Positions 1 to 9,403 of a DNA stretch of 64,000 nucleotides are shown in pieces (positions within the stretch are counted from its first letter, which is position 1; each line of letters opens with the position of its first letter). The position numbers were made by a program, and so were the translations under genes. Where the stretch lies: positions 372,001-436,000 of the forward strand of contig CBDCIS010000006.1 in NCBI GenBank assembly GCA_965217565.1, read 5' to 3'. This DNA is from CBDCIS01 sp965217565. GTDB lineage: Bacteria; Chloroflexota; Dehalococcoidia; Lucifugimonadales; CATOSD01. Below the pieces are notes generated by a model. The model was not told the origin of the DNA. It saw only the letters and a program-made list of their open reading frames with translations, and ran no database searches.

Positions 1-849
1 TACGCGGGCGACCGCACCGGCGGCCTGCCTGCCCCAGCCCTTGTTCTGCCCATCTATGTAGCGCTGCTGGACTATGTTTCCGAGATCCAAGGGGACCCTC
101 AGACGTCGCGCCATCTCTGTGGCGAGCCCGATGTCTTTGGCGGCGAGGTCCAGTTGGAAACCCGGGTCGAAATTGCCCTTGAAGAGGCCGGTAGGGAGAC
201 CTTGCATCGACTGGGTGTTTCCTGAGCTTCTCGAGATGGCGTCGAACAGGGTCTGCGGAGGAACGCCGGCCTTTACGCCGAGCGTGAAGGCCTCGGACAG
301 CAGCACTCCCACGCTGAGGCCGATGAAGTTGTTCATTATCTTGCAGATGGCGCCGGAGCCGAGTTCGCCGCAATACATGACCTGGTTTCCGATGAGGGCC
401 AGCGCCGACTCGTACTTGTCGTAGGCAGCCCTGTCGCCGCCAACCATTACGCAGAGCGTCCCCTTCTCGGCTCCGGCCGTGCCGCCGCTTACGGGCGCGT
501 CCAGCACGCTCACGCCTTTGGCGGCCGCCTGCGCGGCGATGCGGCTGATGGTGTCGGGATCGGTGGTGCTCAGGTCGAAATAGACGCTGCCGGCGGCTGC
601 GCCGCTGAGGATGCCCCCTTCTCCGCTGGCGACCTCCTCGACGTCCTGTGGCCTGGGAAGCGAGGTGAACACGACCTCGCAGGCCTCGGCGACGGCGCGA
701 GGGCTGTCGGCCCACGTCGCGCCCATCGACAGCAGTTCCTCGGCGGCCTCCTTGCGTATGTCAAACAGCGTGAGGTCGTGGCCTCCGGTGACGAGGTTCC
801 TCGCCATGTGGCGGCCCATGTATCCTACGCCGATGAATCCTATCTTCAT
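1..849 (-). CDS. NAD(P)-dependent 3-hydroxyisobutyrate dehydrogenase family oxidoreductase (partial)
   Basis: The reading frame is open from an ATG at 849 to the window edge, 283 codons without a stop, so the 3' end is missing. The N-terminus carries the Rossmann motif GFIGVGYMG (residues 4-12). A DAPVSGG substrate-binding signature and a GAICKIMNN stretch with the expected catalytic lysine follow, the full pattern of the beta-hydroxyacid dehydrogenase family (3-hydroxyisobutyrate dehydrogenase, tartronate semialdehyde reductase, GLYR1-like). Members oxidise or reduce small beta-hydroxyacids with NAD(P). The substrate cannot be told from the sequence. A GGAGATGAC stretch lies just before the start. 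The downstream neighbour would be outside the window. Confidence 0.88.
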   Translation of the reverse strand, partial: MKIGFIGVGYMGRHMARNLVTGGHDLTLFDIRKEAAEELLSMGATWADSPRAVAEACEVVFTSLPRPQDVEEVASGEGGILSGAAAGSVYFDLSTTDPDTISRIAAQAAAKGVSVLDAPVSGGTAGAEKGTLCVMVGGDRAAYDKYESALALIGNQVMYCGELGSGAICKIMNNFIGLSVGVLLSEAFTLGVKAGVPPQTLFDAISRSSGNTQSMQGLPTGLFKGNFDPGFQLDLAAKDIGLATEMARRLRVPLDLGNIVQQRYIDGQNKGWGRQAAGAVARV

Positions 850-1137
850 GTCATCTCCGTTCGTTGTATATATTAGGGACAAGCGCCGGTGTGAATGCCG
901 CGCCCCAACGCTGGGGCCGCGTTGGCGTAAACAGCAAGCGGTCCCGATTGACGGAATCATATCGGTGATGGCAGCTAATGACAAGAGCGGCGCGGATTGC
1001 GCGCAGGGGGGCAGGAGTGGACGGATTTGTTATAGAATAATATGCGGGCGCGTCATGGAGGCGTCGGGCATCACCGAGTTGATGCCGGAGCTTATTTCAA
1101 TCTACCGTCGATTGCCGGAAGATCTGGGAGGGTCAAT

Positions 1138-2448
1138 ATGAAAACAATCGGTATTCGCTTTATCATGCTGGCCTTCCTGTCGCTCATTGCGCTGGGCGCG
1201 ATGGCTTGCGGTGGAGATTCAAACGATGTCGCACTGGAGGGCGTCGCCACGGTCACGCCAACGGCGCCCGCAGCCGACGCCGCCACGCCGCGCGTAGTTT
1301 CGATTCCCACCTCGCCCACGTCGCAGGCCGGGAGCACTCCCACGCCCGCGCCCACGAAGGCCGCGGAGCCGGCCACTTCGGGGCGTTCGGAAGACGACGA
1401 GTTGGCGCCGGAGTTCAGGAACATCACCAGCTGGATAAACTCGGAGCCGTTCACCATGGAGAGCCAGCGCGGGAAGGTTGTGCTGATAGACTTCTGGACC
1501 TATACCTGCATCAACTGTATTCGCACGCTGCCTTACATCAAGGAGTGGCACGAAAAGTACGCGGACAGCGGCCTGGTGATCGTTGGAGTTCACACGCCGG
1601 AGTTCGACTTCGAGAAGGACCGCGAGAACGTGCTCGACGCGGTGGCGGAGTTCGAGATCAAGTACACCGTAGCGCAGGACAACGACTTCGGAACGTGGAG
1701 AAATTTCGAAAACCGCTACTGGCCCGCGAAGTATCTGATCGACAAGGACGGCTACATTCGATACAACCACTTCGGCGAGGGCGCGTACGATGAGACTGAG
1801 GAAGTGATACGCCAACTGCTCGAGGAAACGGGCGCAGACCTGAGCCAGATATCCGCGGTCACCGCGCCGGAGCCGGAGCGCGACATGAGCGCGTTTGTCT
1901 CGGACTCGACGATGGGCCTGACTAGAGAGCTGTACGCCGGCTACGAGCGCAACTATGGCGCGCTACAACGCCAGACCAGCCCTCCGTACATACTGCACCC
2001 CGAATACTACCAGGCGACGGACACTGAGGTCTTGTACAACGACCCCGGCGATCATCAGAATCAATTCCTGTACCTGCACGGCCTGTGGCGAAACGAGGCA
2101 GAACGTCTGGTTCACGCCCGGGAAACGGAGGGATTCGAGGACTACGTGGCCCTCAAGTTCTTCGCTACCAGCGTGAACGTGGTGATGGGCCAGGAGGGCT
2201 CGGAGTCCTACACCGTGCGCGTCACAATCGACGATGGCCCCCTGACGATGGAACAGGCGGGTGTCGATGTTATGTTTGACGATGACGGCGAAAGCTATGT
2301 GCTGGTTGACGAATCGCGGATGTACAACCTGCTCAACCTGCCCATGTTCGAGGGCAATGAGCTTAAGCTGAGCTCTGTTTCGGACGATTTCGCTATCTTC
2401 GCGTTCACCTTTGGAGCGTACATGGGCGGTGAGCCGCGCTCATCATAG
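1138..2448 (+). CDS. Thioredoxin-fold lipoprotein, DipZ C-terminal/TlpA-like
   Basis: The start at 1138 follows GGGAGG and gives a lipoprotein signal peptide ending in LGAMAC-G; an upstream in-frame start at 1042 would bury it. A low-complexity Pro/Thr/Ala linker leads to a thioredoxin-like domain whose motif is WTYTCINCIRTLP, the CxxC form seen in the extracytoplasmic domain of DipZ proteins. The domain continues with VGVHTPEFDFEK and a YLIDKDGYIRYNHFGEG strand, also DipZ-like. About 190 further residues resemble the carbohydrate-binding-like tail of that family. I infer an outward-facing membrane-anchored thiol reductase. The next lipoprotein gene starts 17 bases downstream and is probably co-transcribed. 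Confidence 0.82.
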   Translation: MKTIGIRFIMLAFLSLIALGAMACGGDSNDVALEGVATVTPTAPAADAATPRVVSIPTSPTSQAGSTPTPAPTKAAEPATSGRSEDDELAPEFRNITSWINSEPFTMESQRGKVVLIDFWTYTCINCIRTLPYIKEWHEKYADSGLVIVGVHTPEFDFEKDRENVLDAVAEFEIKYTVAQDNDFGTWRNFENRYWPAKYLIDKDGYIRYNHFGEGAYDETEEVIRQLLEETGADLSQISAVTAPEPERDMSAFVSDSTMGLTRELYAGYERNYGALQRQTSPPYILHPEYYQATDTEVLYNDPGDHQNQFLYLHGLWRNEAERLVHARETEGFEDYVALKFFATSVNVVMGQEGSESYTVRVTIDDGPLTMEQAGVDVMFDDDGESYVLVDESRMYNLLNLPMFEGNELKLSSVSDDFAIFAFTFGAYMGGEPRSS

Positions 2449-2465
2449 GAGTCAATTTTCGGACC

Positions 2466-3416
2466 ATGAAACTCAAGCTATTGGTATCGGCGACATTCCT
2501 GTTGCTGGCGGCTGCTGCCTGCTCGACCAGCGCTGAGCGTGAGAAGGCAGCCCCTGAGACGGAGGATACGCCGGCCGCCGCCGCACTGACCGGGCCGGAG
2601 GCTGTTCCTCTGATCAAGGGTCCGGTTTCTCCTGACGGCCTACAGGTGATATTCGGGACACCGGACCTTGGAGTGGGCGAAAACCGCATCGGCTTCGTGC
2701 TGACTTCGGTCAAGGGCCTGGTTCGGTCGCCGGCGGTGAGCGTGTCTTCATTGTTCTTCCCCGACGAGGGCGACATTGGGGAAACCCGGCAGACGGCGCT
2801 GGCAGTGTTTCGACTGTGGCCATATGGGACACGCGGGATGTACACCACCGGCCTGACGTTCGACACGCCAGGACGCTGGGGTCTGGAGATAAGCGTGCTG
2901 GACGCCGAGGGAGGAGGAGGGACGGCGGAGCTGTTCTTCGAGGTGAACGAGACCGCGTCCGCGCCAACCAAAGACCAACTCGCCATAGCGAGCGAGAGCA
3001 AGACGTTTGGAGATGTCGCGGGATTCGAAGAGTTGACGACGGGTTCGCTGCATGATCGGGACCTCTACGAGTCCTCGATTGCCGACGCGGTGAAGAGTGG
3101 CCTTCCCACGGTGGTCGTGATGGCCAGCCCGGCCTTCTGCACCAACGCGGTCTGCGGGCCGCAGGTGGAGGTGTTGCAGGAGCTAAAAGACAGATACAAG
3201 GGGCAGGCCAACTTCATTCACGTGGACTATTACGACAATCCCGGCGAGATACAGGGCGACCTCAACAGAGCCGTCGTCTCCCCGACGGTGTTGGAGTGGC
3301 GGCTGCCGAGCACAGAGTGGTCATTCGTAATAGACGACAAGGGCATTATATCGGCTCGTTTCGAGTCTTTCGCCACGCTGGAGGAACTGGAGCAGGCCCT
3401 CCGGGACATGCTGTGA
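2466..3416 (+). CDS. Lipoprotein with thioredoxin-like C-terminal domain
   Basis: This 316-residue protein starts with a lipoprotein signal peptide (lipobox ending AAAAC at about residue 19). An immunoglobulin-like beta domain covers roughly residues 50-160. The C-terminal part looks thioredoxin-like, with VVVMASPAFCTNAVCGPQ carrying a CX4C pair in place of CxxC, then FIHVDYYD and WSFVIDDKGII strands. I infer an extracytoplasmic redox or metal-handling lipoprotein. A clear paralog begins at 63341 at the other end of the window, with the same domain order and a matching CTT motif. It probably forms an operon with the preceding DipZ-like gene. Confidence 0.72.
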   Translation: MKLKLLVSATFLLLAAAACSTSAEREKAAPETEDTPAAAALTGPEAVPLIKGPVSPDGLQVIFGTPDLGVGENRIGFVLTSVKGLVRSPAVSVSSLFFPDEGDIGETRQTALAVFRLWPYGTRGMYTTGLTFDTPGRWGLEISVLDAEGGGGTAELFFEVNETASAPTKDQLAIASESKTFGDVAGFEELTTGSLHDRDLYESSIADAVKSGLPTVVVMASPAFCTNAVCGPQVEVLQELKDRYKGQANFIHVDYYDNPGEIQGDLNRAVVSPTVLEWRLPSTEWSFVIDDKGIISARFESFATLEELEQALRDML

Positions 3417-3595
3417 TTCGCGTTAGGGCGCATTCGTGGGTTGTGGGTTTAGGAGAGATTGAATCGACGGCAGTTAAGGGTTACGATTCACACGCGGCGT
3501 TGACTACAGGATGCGGGTTGACCACCGTGGCAACGGGGTTCACGCTGCGAGGTGTAGGGCAGCGGGAGTAACTTTGCCGTTGAGAAGAGATTGAC

Positions 3596-3880
3596 TTGAT
3601 TCCCACATTATTGAAACGGGCGTCCAGCGGCGTGAAGCGCTGGCTATGGACCCTCGTTGACGCGGTCCCACCCTATCGACGTGTTGAGGGCTTTCTCGAG
3701 ACCAAGGAGACGGACGCAGGCGGCGGAAAGCACTATATATGGGTGGCCTCTACCAAGATTGAGGTCGATAGCAACACGTTTGAGTTGCTGATCGTCGGCG
3801 AGAACATGCGAGTGCTTTGCACCAGGAGCAACCGCGCCATCAACATAGACCGACTTGTGCCCGGGAGCGGTCCCCGATAG
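3596..3880 (+). CDS. Small conserved-looking hypothetical protein
   Basis: This reading frame encodes 94 residues from a TTG start, preceded at 7 bases by GAGAAGAGA, a fair ribosome-binding site. There is no signal peptide or membrane segment. The second half (YIWVASTKIEVDSNTFELL onward, ending INIDRLVPG) alternates like a small beta barrel. I do not recognise the family. It lies 180 bases after the lipoprotein pair and converges with the FAD/Fe-S oxidase. Codon usage resembles its neighbours, which is the main reason to believe it is real. Confidence 0.5.
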   Translation: MIPTLLKRASSGVKRWLWTLVDAVPPYRRVEGFLETKETDAGGGKHYIWVASTKIEVDSNTFELLIVGENMRVLCTRSNRAINIDRLVPGSGPR

Positions 3881-3934
3881 TCATGAGCGAACGCGCCGGT
3901 GGAGACGCTTTGAACATGGCGCGACTCACGCGGG

Positions 3935-6826
3935 TCAAATCGCGTCGGCGAGCACCTCCACCAGGTGCTTAGCGCGTCTGCCGGTTCCCTGCTCAATCTG
4001 CTGCCGACAGGAGACGCCCTCGGTCACCACCACTACGTCGTCTTCGTGAGAGCGTATGGCGGGAAACAGCGTGTGCTCGCCAATCTGAAGCGAGAAATCG
4101 TAGTGCTCTTTCTCGAACCCGAACGATCCGGCCATGCCACAGCATCCTGAGCTTATCTCGACGGCGTCGCAACCCGGAATGGAGCGCAGCACGCTCATCG
4201 CCGGCTGAGTGCCTACGAGAGCCTTCTGGTGACAATGCCCGTGAAGCAGAAGCTTCGCGGGCGGCGTTTTGAATTCAAGGCTCGCGCTGTCTTCTTGCAG
4301 AGCGTGCAGAACGAACTCCTCTATCAGCATGGCGCTTTCGCTCACCTCTTTTGCGGCGTCGCTGCCGAGAAGGTCCACGTAGTCGTCACGGAAGCTCAGA
4401 ACGCAGCTTGGTTCGATACCCACGAGCTTGGCTCCGGCTCTCAGGAACGGCAGCACCGAATCGACGTTGTTGGCGGCGTTGCTTTTGGCTTTGTTCAACA
4501 TGCCTTTGGAGAGCATTGGCCGCCCGCAGCACTTCGATCCTGGCACGATGACCTGGTATCCAAGCGCTTCCAACACCTTGACGGCGGCTTTGCCGAGATT
4601 GGGGTGGTTGAAGTTCGTAAAGGTGTCTGGGAACAGCACTACCTGCCCTCTTGTGGGCGGCGTGTCTGGCAGGCCCGCCCTGGTCTTGAACCACTGAGTG
4701 AAGGTCTGAGAGACAAAGGACGGCAGCGTTCGCCTATGGTCGATTCCAACATAGGCGTCGAGCAAGCCCCTGAAGAAGCCGGACTTTAGCGGCAGGTTGG
4801 ACAGGGGAGCGAAGAATGAGCCGAGCGCGCTCCATCGAGCGATGTCGCCGAAGAGCCTGTCGCGCAGCGAATAGCCGTTGGCCTCGTGGTACTTGCCTAG
4901 AAACTCGTACTTGAGCTTCGCCATATCCACGTTCGAGGGACACTCGGCCTTGCAACCCTTGCATTCGAGGCAAAGGTCCATCACGTCGTGCATACGCTGG
5001 CCGGTGAGCGACTGCGTGGGCAGCGCGCCGGACATGGCGGCGCGAAGGGCGGTCGCCCTGCCCCGGGTGGAGTGCTCCTCGTCTCGCGTCGCCATGTAGG
5101 AGGGGCACATCGTGCCGCCCAGGACCTTGCGGCACGCCCCCTGGCCGTTGCACATCTCAATGGCGCTGGCGAAACTGCCCTCCGAGGAATAGCTAAACCC
5201 GGTTCTCGTTTCGATCGTGCTATACGTGGGGCCGATGCGAAGGCTGTTGGTCATCGGAGGGGAGTCCACTATCTTGCCGGGGTTCATGATGCCCTTGGGG
5301 TCGAAAGCCGCCTTGACATCTCGGAAGGCGTCGTATATTTGGCTGCCGAACATCTTCTCGTTCCAGCCGCTGCGAACTAGGCCGTCGCCGTGCTCACCGC
5401 TCATCGAGCCGCCGAACTCCAGGACGAGGTCGCTTATCTGCTCGGCAATGGAAACCATGCGCTCCATGCCGTCCTGTCGTTTGAGGTCTATCAGGGGGCG
5501 GATGTGCAGGCAGCCGACGCTCGCGTGGCCGTAGTAACCCGCCGTGGTGCCGTGTTCGCGTACGATGTCGTCGAAGCGGCGCACGAAGTCGGGGAGCACG
5601 TCAGGGGAGACCGCGGTATCCTCCACGAACGGCAGGGGCTTGGCGCTTCCGGGCGTGTTCATCATGAGGCCCAGCCCGGCCTTGCGAACCTCCCACACCT
5701 TCGCCTGCTCGGAGGGCGTCATCAGCCGCCGCATGGCGTATCCCAGCCCACCGCGTCTCATGCGCTCCTCGAGCCGGTCCAGCTTGGCGACTAGCTCCGG
5801 CTCCGAATCGCCCACGAATTCCACCACAAGGATTGATTCGGGGTCGCCTTCGAGGAAGTCCATCATGCGAGAGTAGGTGAGGTTGTTCCGCGCCTGTCTG
5901 AGGATCATGCTGCCTATGTGCTCGACGGCGGCCGGGGCCATCTCAAGGGTGGCGACGGTTGCCTCCATGGATTCGATCAGGTCGTTGAAGTGCAGCACAC
6001 CGAGCGCTCTCATCTTGGGACGCGGCACGATACGCAGCTTGGCCTCAGTAATGGTTACGAGCGTTCCCTCGGAGCCTACTGCGAAGCGCGCCATGTTGAA
6101 GGCGCTGCCGCCGACGAACTCGTCAAGGTTATAGCCGGACACTCGACGCTGAATCTTAGGGTAGCGCGCCAGGATTTCGTCCCGGTTGGCGTCGCCGATG
6201 GCGAACAGCTTGCGATAGATCTCGCCTTCCAGACCCTCACGGCGCAGCTTGAGTTCGAGTTGGCCGCCGTCGAGAGGGCCAAAGTGGGCCGGGTCGCCGT
6301 TGGACAGGATGACGTCCATCTCCCGGACGTTGTCCACAGTCTTACCCCACAGAATGGAGTGTGCCCCGCAGGAGTTGTTACCCATTGCGCCGCCCACGTT
6401 GCCCCGGCTGCTGGTGCTGGGGTCGGGAGTGAAAAGCATACCGTACGGGCCGAGATGGTGATTGAGCTCGTCGAGGATGATTCCCGGCTGGGTGCGGACC
6501 CAGCCCTCCTCGGCATTGACCTCGACGACGTGTCGCATGTACTTGGAGAAGTCCATTATGATGGACCGGCCCACCGTCTGGCCCGCGAGGCTGGTGCCGC
6601 CGCCCCGCGGCAGCACGGAGACGCCGTGGCGGTTGGCGGTCTCGACTACGGCGACGACGTCTTCAGCGGACTTTGGGATGACCACCCCGACAGGCTCGAT
6701 CTGGTAGATGCTGGCGTCGGTGCTGTAAAGAAGGCGCGTCATCTTGTCGAAGCGCACCTCACCGGCAACCTGGCGTTTGAGTTCGTCAACCAGGGTTTGA
6801 GTGTCCGCGTCAACTTGAGCAACCAT
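3935..6826 (-). CDS. FAD-binding oxidase / Fe-S fusion (GlcD-GlpC type, D-2-hydroxyacid dehydrogenase)
   Basis: The 963-residue protein fuses two units. The N-terminal half is an FAD_binding_4/GlcD-like flavin domain: LPRGGGTSLAGQTVG binds FAD, and a flavin-oxidase C-domain with GEHGDG near its end carries the substrate-side histidine. The second half has two ferredoxin-like cysteine sets (CNGQGACRKVLGGTMCP and CLECKGCKAECP), then two CCG domains (KCCGRPMLSKG and SGCCGMAGSFGFE) as in GlpC and heterodisulfide reductase subunits. Length and layout match YdiJ or D-lactate dehydrogenase fusions. These oxidise D-lactate, glycolate or D-2-hydroxyglutarate-like acids and pass electrons through the clusters to the respiratory chain. 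The substrate is undetermined. It is transcribed alone, convergent with the small gene at 3596. Confidence 0.9.
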   Translation of the reverse strand: MVAQVDADTQTLVDELKRQVAGEVRFDKMTRLLYSTDASIYQIEPVGVVIPKSAEDVVAVVETANRHGVSVLPRGGGTSLAGQTVGRSIIMDFSKYMRHVVEVNAEEGWVRTQPGIILDELNHHLGPYGMLFTPDPSTSSRGNVGGAMGNNSCGAHSILWGKTVDNVREMDVILSNGDPAHFGPLDGGQLELKLRREGLEGEIYRKLFAIGDANRDEILARYPKIQRRVSGYNLDEFVGGSAFNMARFAVGSEGTLVTITEAKLRIVPRPKMRALGVLHFNDLIESMEATVATLEMAPAAVEHIGSMILRQARNNLTYSRMMDFLEGDPESILVVEFVGDSEPELVAKLDRLEERMRRGGLGYAMRRLMTPSEQAKVWEVRKAGLGLMMNTPGSAKPLPFVEDTAVSPDVLPDFVRRFDDIVREHGTTAGYYGHASVGCLHIRPLIDLKRQDGMERMVSIAEQISDLVLEFGGSMSGEHGDGLVRSGWNEKMFGSQIYDAFRDVKAAFDPKGIMNPGKIVDSPPMTNSLRIGPTYSTIETRTGFSYSSEGSFASAIEMCNGQGACRKVLGGTMCPSYMATRDEEHSTRGRATALRAAMSGALPTQSLTGQRMHDVMDLCLECKGCKAECPSNVDMAKLKYEFLGKYHEANGYSLRDRLFGDIARWSALGSFFAPLSNLPLKSGFFRGLLDAYVGIDHRRTLPSFVSQTFTQWFKTRAGLPDTPPTRGQVVLFPDTFTNFNHPNLGKAAVKVLEALGYQVIVPGSKCCGRPMLSKGMLNKAKSNAANNVDSVLPFLRAGAKLVGIEPSCVLSFRDDYVDLLGSDAAKEVSESAMLIEEFVLHALQEDSASLEFKTPPAKLLLHGHCHQKALVGTQPAMSVLRSIPGCDAVEISSGCCGMAGSFGFEKEHYDFSLQIGEHTLFPAIRSHEDDVVVVTEGVSCRQQIEQGTGRRAKHLVEVLADAI

Positions 6827-6928
6827 GTGGATTCCCTCCGCAATGCGACGGATTCGGCATTCTCAATACGCCCATACAGCATAGACGCATCGGGGCGGTT
6901 TGGAAAGAGCGAGGGGGCGTGAGCCGGT

Positions 6929-6948
6929 CACAAGGGATTGCCCCTACG
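6929..6948 (+). repeat. Dispersed repeat core CACAAGGGATTGCCCCTACG
   Basis: The 20-base core is identical at 25483-25502 and 54996-55015, with one mismatch at 53385-53404, and recurs in degenerate form at 27302-27321 and reversed at 40435-40466. This copy lacks the left inverted arm (GGCAACC) present in the fuller copies, so it is a fragment. Confidence 0.75.
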
Positions 6949-7029
6949 AGCGGCGGCGGGCGTGTATTGGAGGTTGAGGACTGGATTGATATGGCACGAA
7001 GTCTGAGAAGTTACGGGTCGGCTGCTTGG

Positions 7030-7058
7030 TTGACATGCCAAAGCTCCGTAGCTATCAT
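7030..7058 (+). promoter_or_regulatory. Sigma-70-type promoter for the DapA/MfnB operon
   Basis: TTGACA (7030-7035) and TATCAT (7053-7058) are separated by exactly 17 bases. Transcription would start near 7065, leaving a leader of about 75 bases before the ATG at 7139. Confidence 0.65.
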
Positions 7059-7138
7059 AATTTTGCCGGATATTGTTCGACCTCGTAGCACGCCCTCCGT
7101 TCGTTAGCGTGCGCAGTCTGTACACAAGGAGAGAAGGC

Positions 7139-8101
7139 ATGGCCGAATACACCAAGGGCGAGGCCCTCGATTGGGCTCGGGAGAACCTGCGTGGTCAGTG
7201 GACCACTCTTATGACCCCCTTCACTCCTGACGATGAACTGGACGAGGAGGGTCTGCGTGGGAACGTCAGGCACATCAGGCAGCTTGGCACGCACGGAGGT
7301 GGATGCACCTGGGGAATGGGCGAGTTCTGGAGCCTCACACGCGAGGAGCGGATGCGCGTGTATGAAGTGGTTGCCGATGAGGCTAACGGAGAGTGGCCCA
7401 TAGGCGCGCACGTTACCCACACCTCGTACAAGGATATGCTCGCGCTCGCCGATCACGCGGAGGAGGCGGGGTTCGACCTGCTGATTGCCGCCGCGCCCTA
7501 CATGGTGACCAAGACGGAGCAGCAGGTTATCGACTTTATCGCCATGTTGGCCGACAATACCTCGCTCGCCATCATGTTCTACAACTCGCCGCAGTTCGGC
7601 ATCGTCATGAGCGCGGGCGGGCTTCAGCGGATATGCCAGATTCCTAATGTCGTCGGGGTGAAGGAGGCCAGCTTCAACCAGGAGTTGTCGATAGAGACTC
7701 ACATGCTGGTGGGCAGAGACGCCATCATTAGCACGCCCGACGAATGGATTCTGAGCAAGGGCAAGGAGTTGGGCTTCGAGCAACAGGTGATGTTCGCCAA
7801 CACCTCGGATTGGCGGTTCGACATGCCCGGTCGCAACTACTACGTGCAGTTCATAGATAGGGCGATGAGGGGCGACCTGGACCAGGACTTCTACGAGGCC
7901 CACATTCGACCAGTCAAGAATGTGTCGGACAAGTGGTGGGGCAGGACGGTGCAGAAGTTCGGCGGCGCGCTTCCAGTGCCACTGTGCAAGTACTGGGGCG
8001 AGTTGATGGGCATGGCGGGCGGGCACGTTCGCGCGCCGCACGGCAACCTCAGCGACGAAGATAAGGAAGAGCTCAGAAATGACCTCGAGGGGATTCTGTA
8101 A
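7139..8101 (+). CDS. Dihydrodipicolinate synthase family aldolase
   Basis: The start at 7139 follows AAGGAGAG; the upstream in-frame start at 7073 has no such site. The 320-residue product has the DapA/NanA TIM-barrel signature: a tyrosine in MFYNSPQFG and the Schiff-base lysine in VVGVKEAS. The usual GTTGE-like segment is replaced by WGMGEF, so the substrate is probably not aspartate semialdehyde but another 2-oxoacid-derived aldol compound. It is followed after 66 bases by the MfnB-like fusion gene, and the two appear to be one operon behind the promoter at 7030. Lysine biosynthesis is therefore not the obvious role. Confidence 0.87.
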   Translation: MAEYTKGEALDWARENLRGQWTTLMTPFTPDDELDEEGLRGNVRHIRQLGTHGGGCTWGMGEFWSLTREERMRVYEVVADEANGEWPIGAHVTHTSYKDMLALADHAEEAGFDLLIAAAPYMVTKTEQQVIDFIAMLADNTSLAIMFYNSPQFGIVMSAGGLQRICQIPNVVGVKEASFNQELSIETHMLVGRDAIISTPDEWILSKGKELGFEQQVMFANTSDWRFDMPGRNYYVQFIDRAMRGDLDQDFYEAHIRPVKNVSDKWWGRTVQKFGGALPVPLCKYWGELMGMAGGHVRAPHGNLSDEDKEELRNDLEGIL

Positions 8102-8167
8102 GCCGGGTTACGCCGAGTCATTGGCTCAATAGGCGGCGCCCCGCTAAAACAAGGGCGGGAGAAGCAG

Positions 8168-9166
8168 ATGATATTGATGGTTAGCGTCCAAAACCTGGAC
8201 GAGGCCTTTGAAGCGGTCAAAGGCGGAGCGGACATCGTAGATGTCAAGAACCTGCAGGAGGCGCTGGTGGGCTCAGCCCATCCACATGTGGTGAAGCAGG
8301 TGCGAGAGGCCGTCCCGATGGCCAATCACGCCAGCGTCACGCTGGGCGTGGTCCCCAACCAGGTAGGCACGGTGGCGATGGCAGTCTATACCGCCGGCGT
8401 TTTGAAGGCCACTTCGGTAAAGGTGGGATTCATGAACACGGAGTACGACACTGCCGTAGAGACTCTTCTCGCCTCACGGGAGGCGCTGAAGGGGTTTGAC
8501 ACCAAGCTGATCGGGTCTCTTTTCGCGGACAATCCGCTTTACGACGGCCTCGATGCTCATCACATGCCTCAACTGGCGAGGGACGGGCAATGCGACGGCT
8601 GGCTCATCGACACGCTGACCAAGGACGGGCGTAATCTGTTCGACTTTCTCACGGAGTCCGAGCTCCGGGACATGGTGTTCGAGGGCAAAAAGTTGGGCAT
8701 GAGCACAGCCCTTTCAGGCCATCTCAGGATCGACGACCTCGATGAGCTTTCCCGCATCAACCCGGACATCGTGGGCGTTCGCGGCGCGGTGTGCTCCAAG
8801 GGCGAGCGCACCTCCGGCGTCTATTGGGAGGCGGTCGCCGAGTTCAAGCGGCAACTGGAAATGCGACAGACGGGCGAGATCGATGTGTTTGCCGACGCCT
8901 CACCGGTTGCCGCCAATGGTAGCGGCGAGGACAAGGGTTCGGAAAATGGCTGGATCGTCATCGACGGAACGGGCAAGACGTGCGCCGGCATAATTGCCGC
9001 GCTCTCCGAGCAGATGGCGGGGGATAAGGCCTCTTTCGTTGAGGTCGTCATTCCCGACGTGCTCAATACGTATGACGTGATCGTTTGGGCTGAGAAAGAG
9101 AGCCACAACATTCTCACCCAGCGACGGGACCCCAGCGGATCGATGAGGATGTTGATACAGCCCTGA
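8168..9166 (+). CDS. MfnB-like (5-formylfuran-3-yl)methyl phosphate synthase fused to a TusA-like domain
   Basis: Residues 1-235 closely follow the archaeal MfnB family (4HFCP_synth). They show GGADIVDVKN with a lysine at position 27, where the methanogen enzyme has its catalytic lysine, then DTLTKDGRNLFDF with Lys152, and NPDIVGVRGAVC. MfnB condenses two glyceraldehyde-3-phosphate molecules into the furan precursor of methanofuran. Residues 260-332 form an extra domain with the TusA/SirA pattern: IDGTGKTCAGII with Cys272 at the usual sulfur-carrying position, then VIPDVLNTYDVIVWA. The fusion is unusual and its purpose is unknown. The TusA part is a weaker call than the MfnB part. It sits behind a DapA-like aldolase. 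Confidence 0.8.
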   Translation: MILMVSVQNLDEAFEAVKGGADIVDVKNLQEALVGSAHPHVVKQVREAVPMANHASVTLGVVPNQVGTVAMAVYTAGVLKATSVKVGFMNTEYDTAVETLLASREALKGFDTKLIGSLFADNPLYDGLDAHHMPQLARDGQCDGWLIDTLTKDGRNLFDFLTESELRDMVFEGKKLGMSTALSGHLRIDDLDELSRINPDIVGVRGAVCSKGERTSGVYWEAVAEFKRQLEMRQTGEIDVFADASPVAANGSGEDKGSENGWIVIDGTGKTCAGIIAALSEQMAGDKASFVEVVIPDVLNTYDVIVWAEKESHNILTQRRDPSGSMRMLIQP

Positions 9167-9403
9167 GCCGGTTTCGCCGCGCCGCTCGCCAGTCTTACCC
9201 CACCACGCCATCGGTCCTTACACAGGCGATTCTTGCACTTGCCACTCATCCGGCGGAGATAGGCTTGGCCTATCTCTCCGCGATACGCAATCCGCGCTTC
9301 GAGATTCGATAGCATCCGCTCCGCCGTGTCCCTCAATCAAGTTGCGGGAGCAATTGCGGCATGTTACGATGAATCATATACCAACCCGGAAGCGGAGAGC
9401 CAC

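Larger units (their letters stand above)
6827..7138. other. Divergent intergenic region
   Basis: This 312-base gap between two divergent genes holds a copy of a short dispersed repeat (6929-6948) and a strong promoter for the rightward operon (7030-7058). The open frames within it look like shadows: they run through the repeat and have no recognisable domain. Confidence 0.6.

Noticed and set aside
5918..6922. Long plus-strand open frame of 334 codons
   Set aside because: It lies wholly opposite the FAD/Fe-S oxidase gene, has no domain, and reflects high-GC codon structure.
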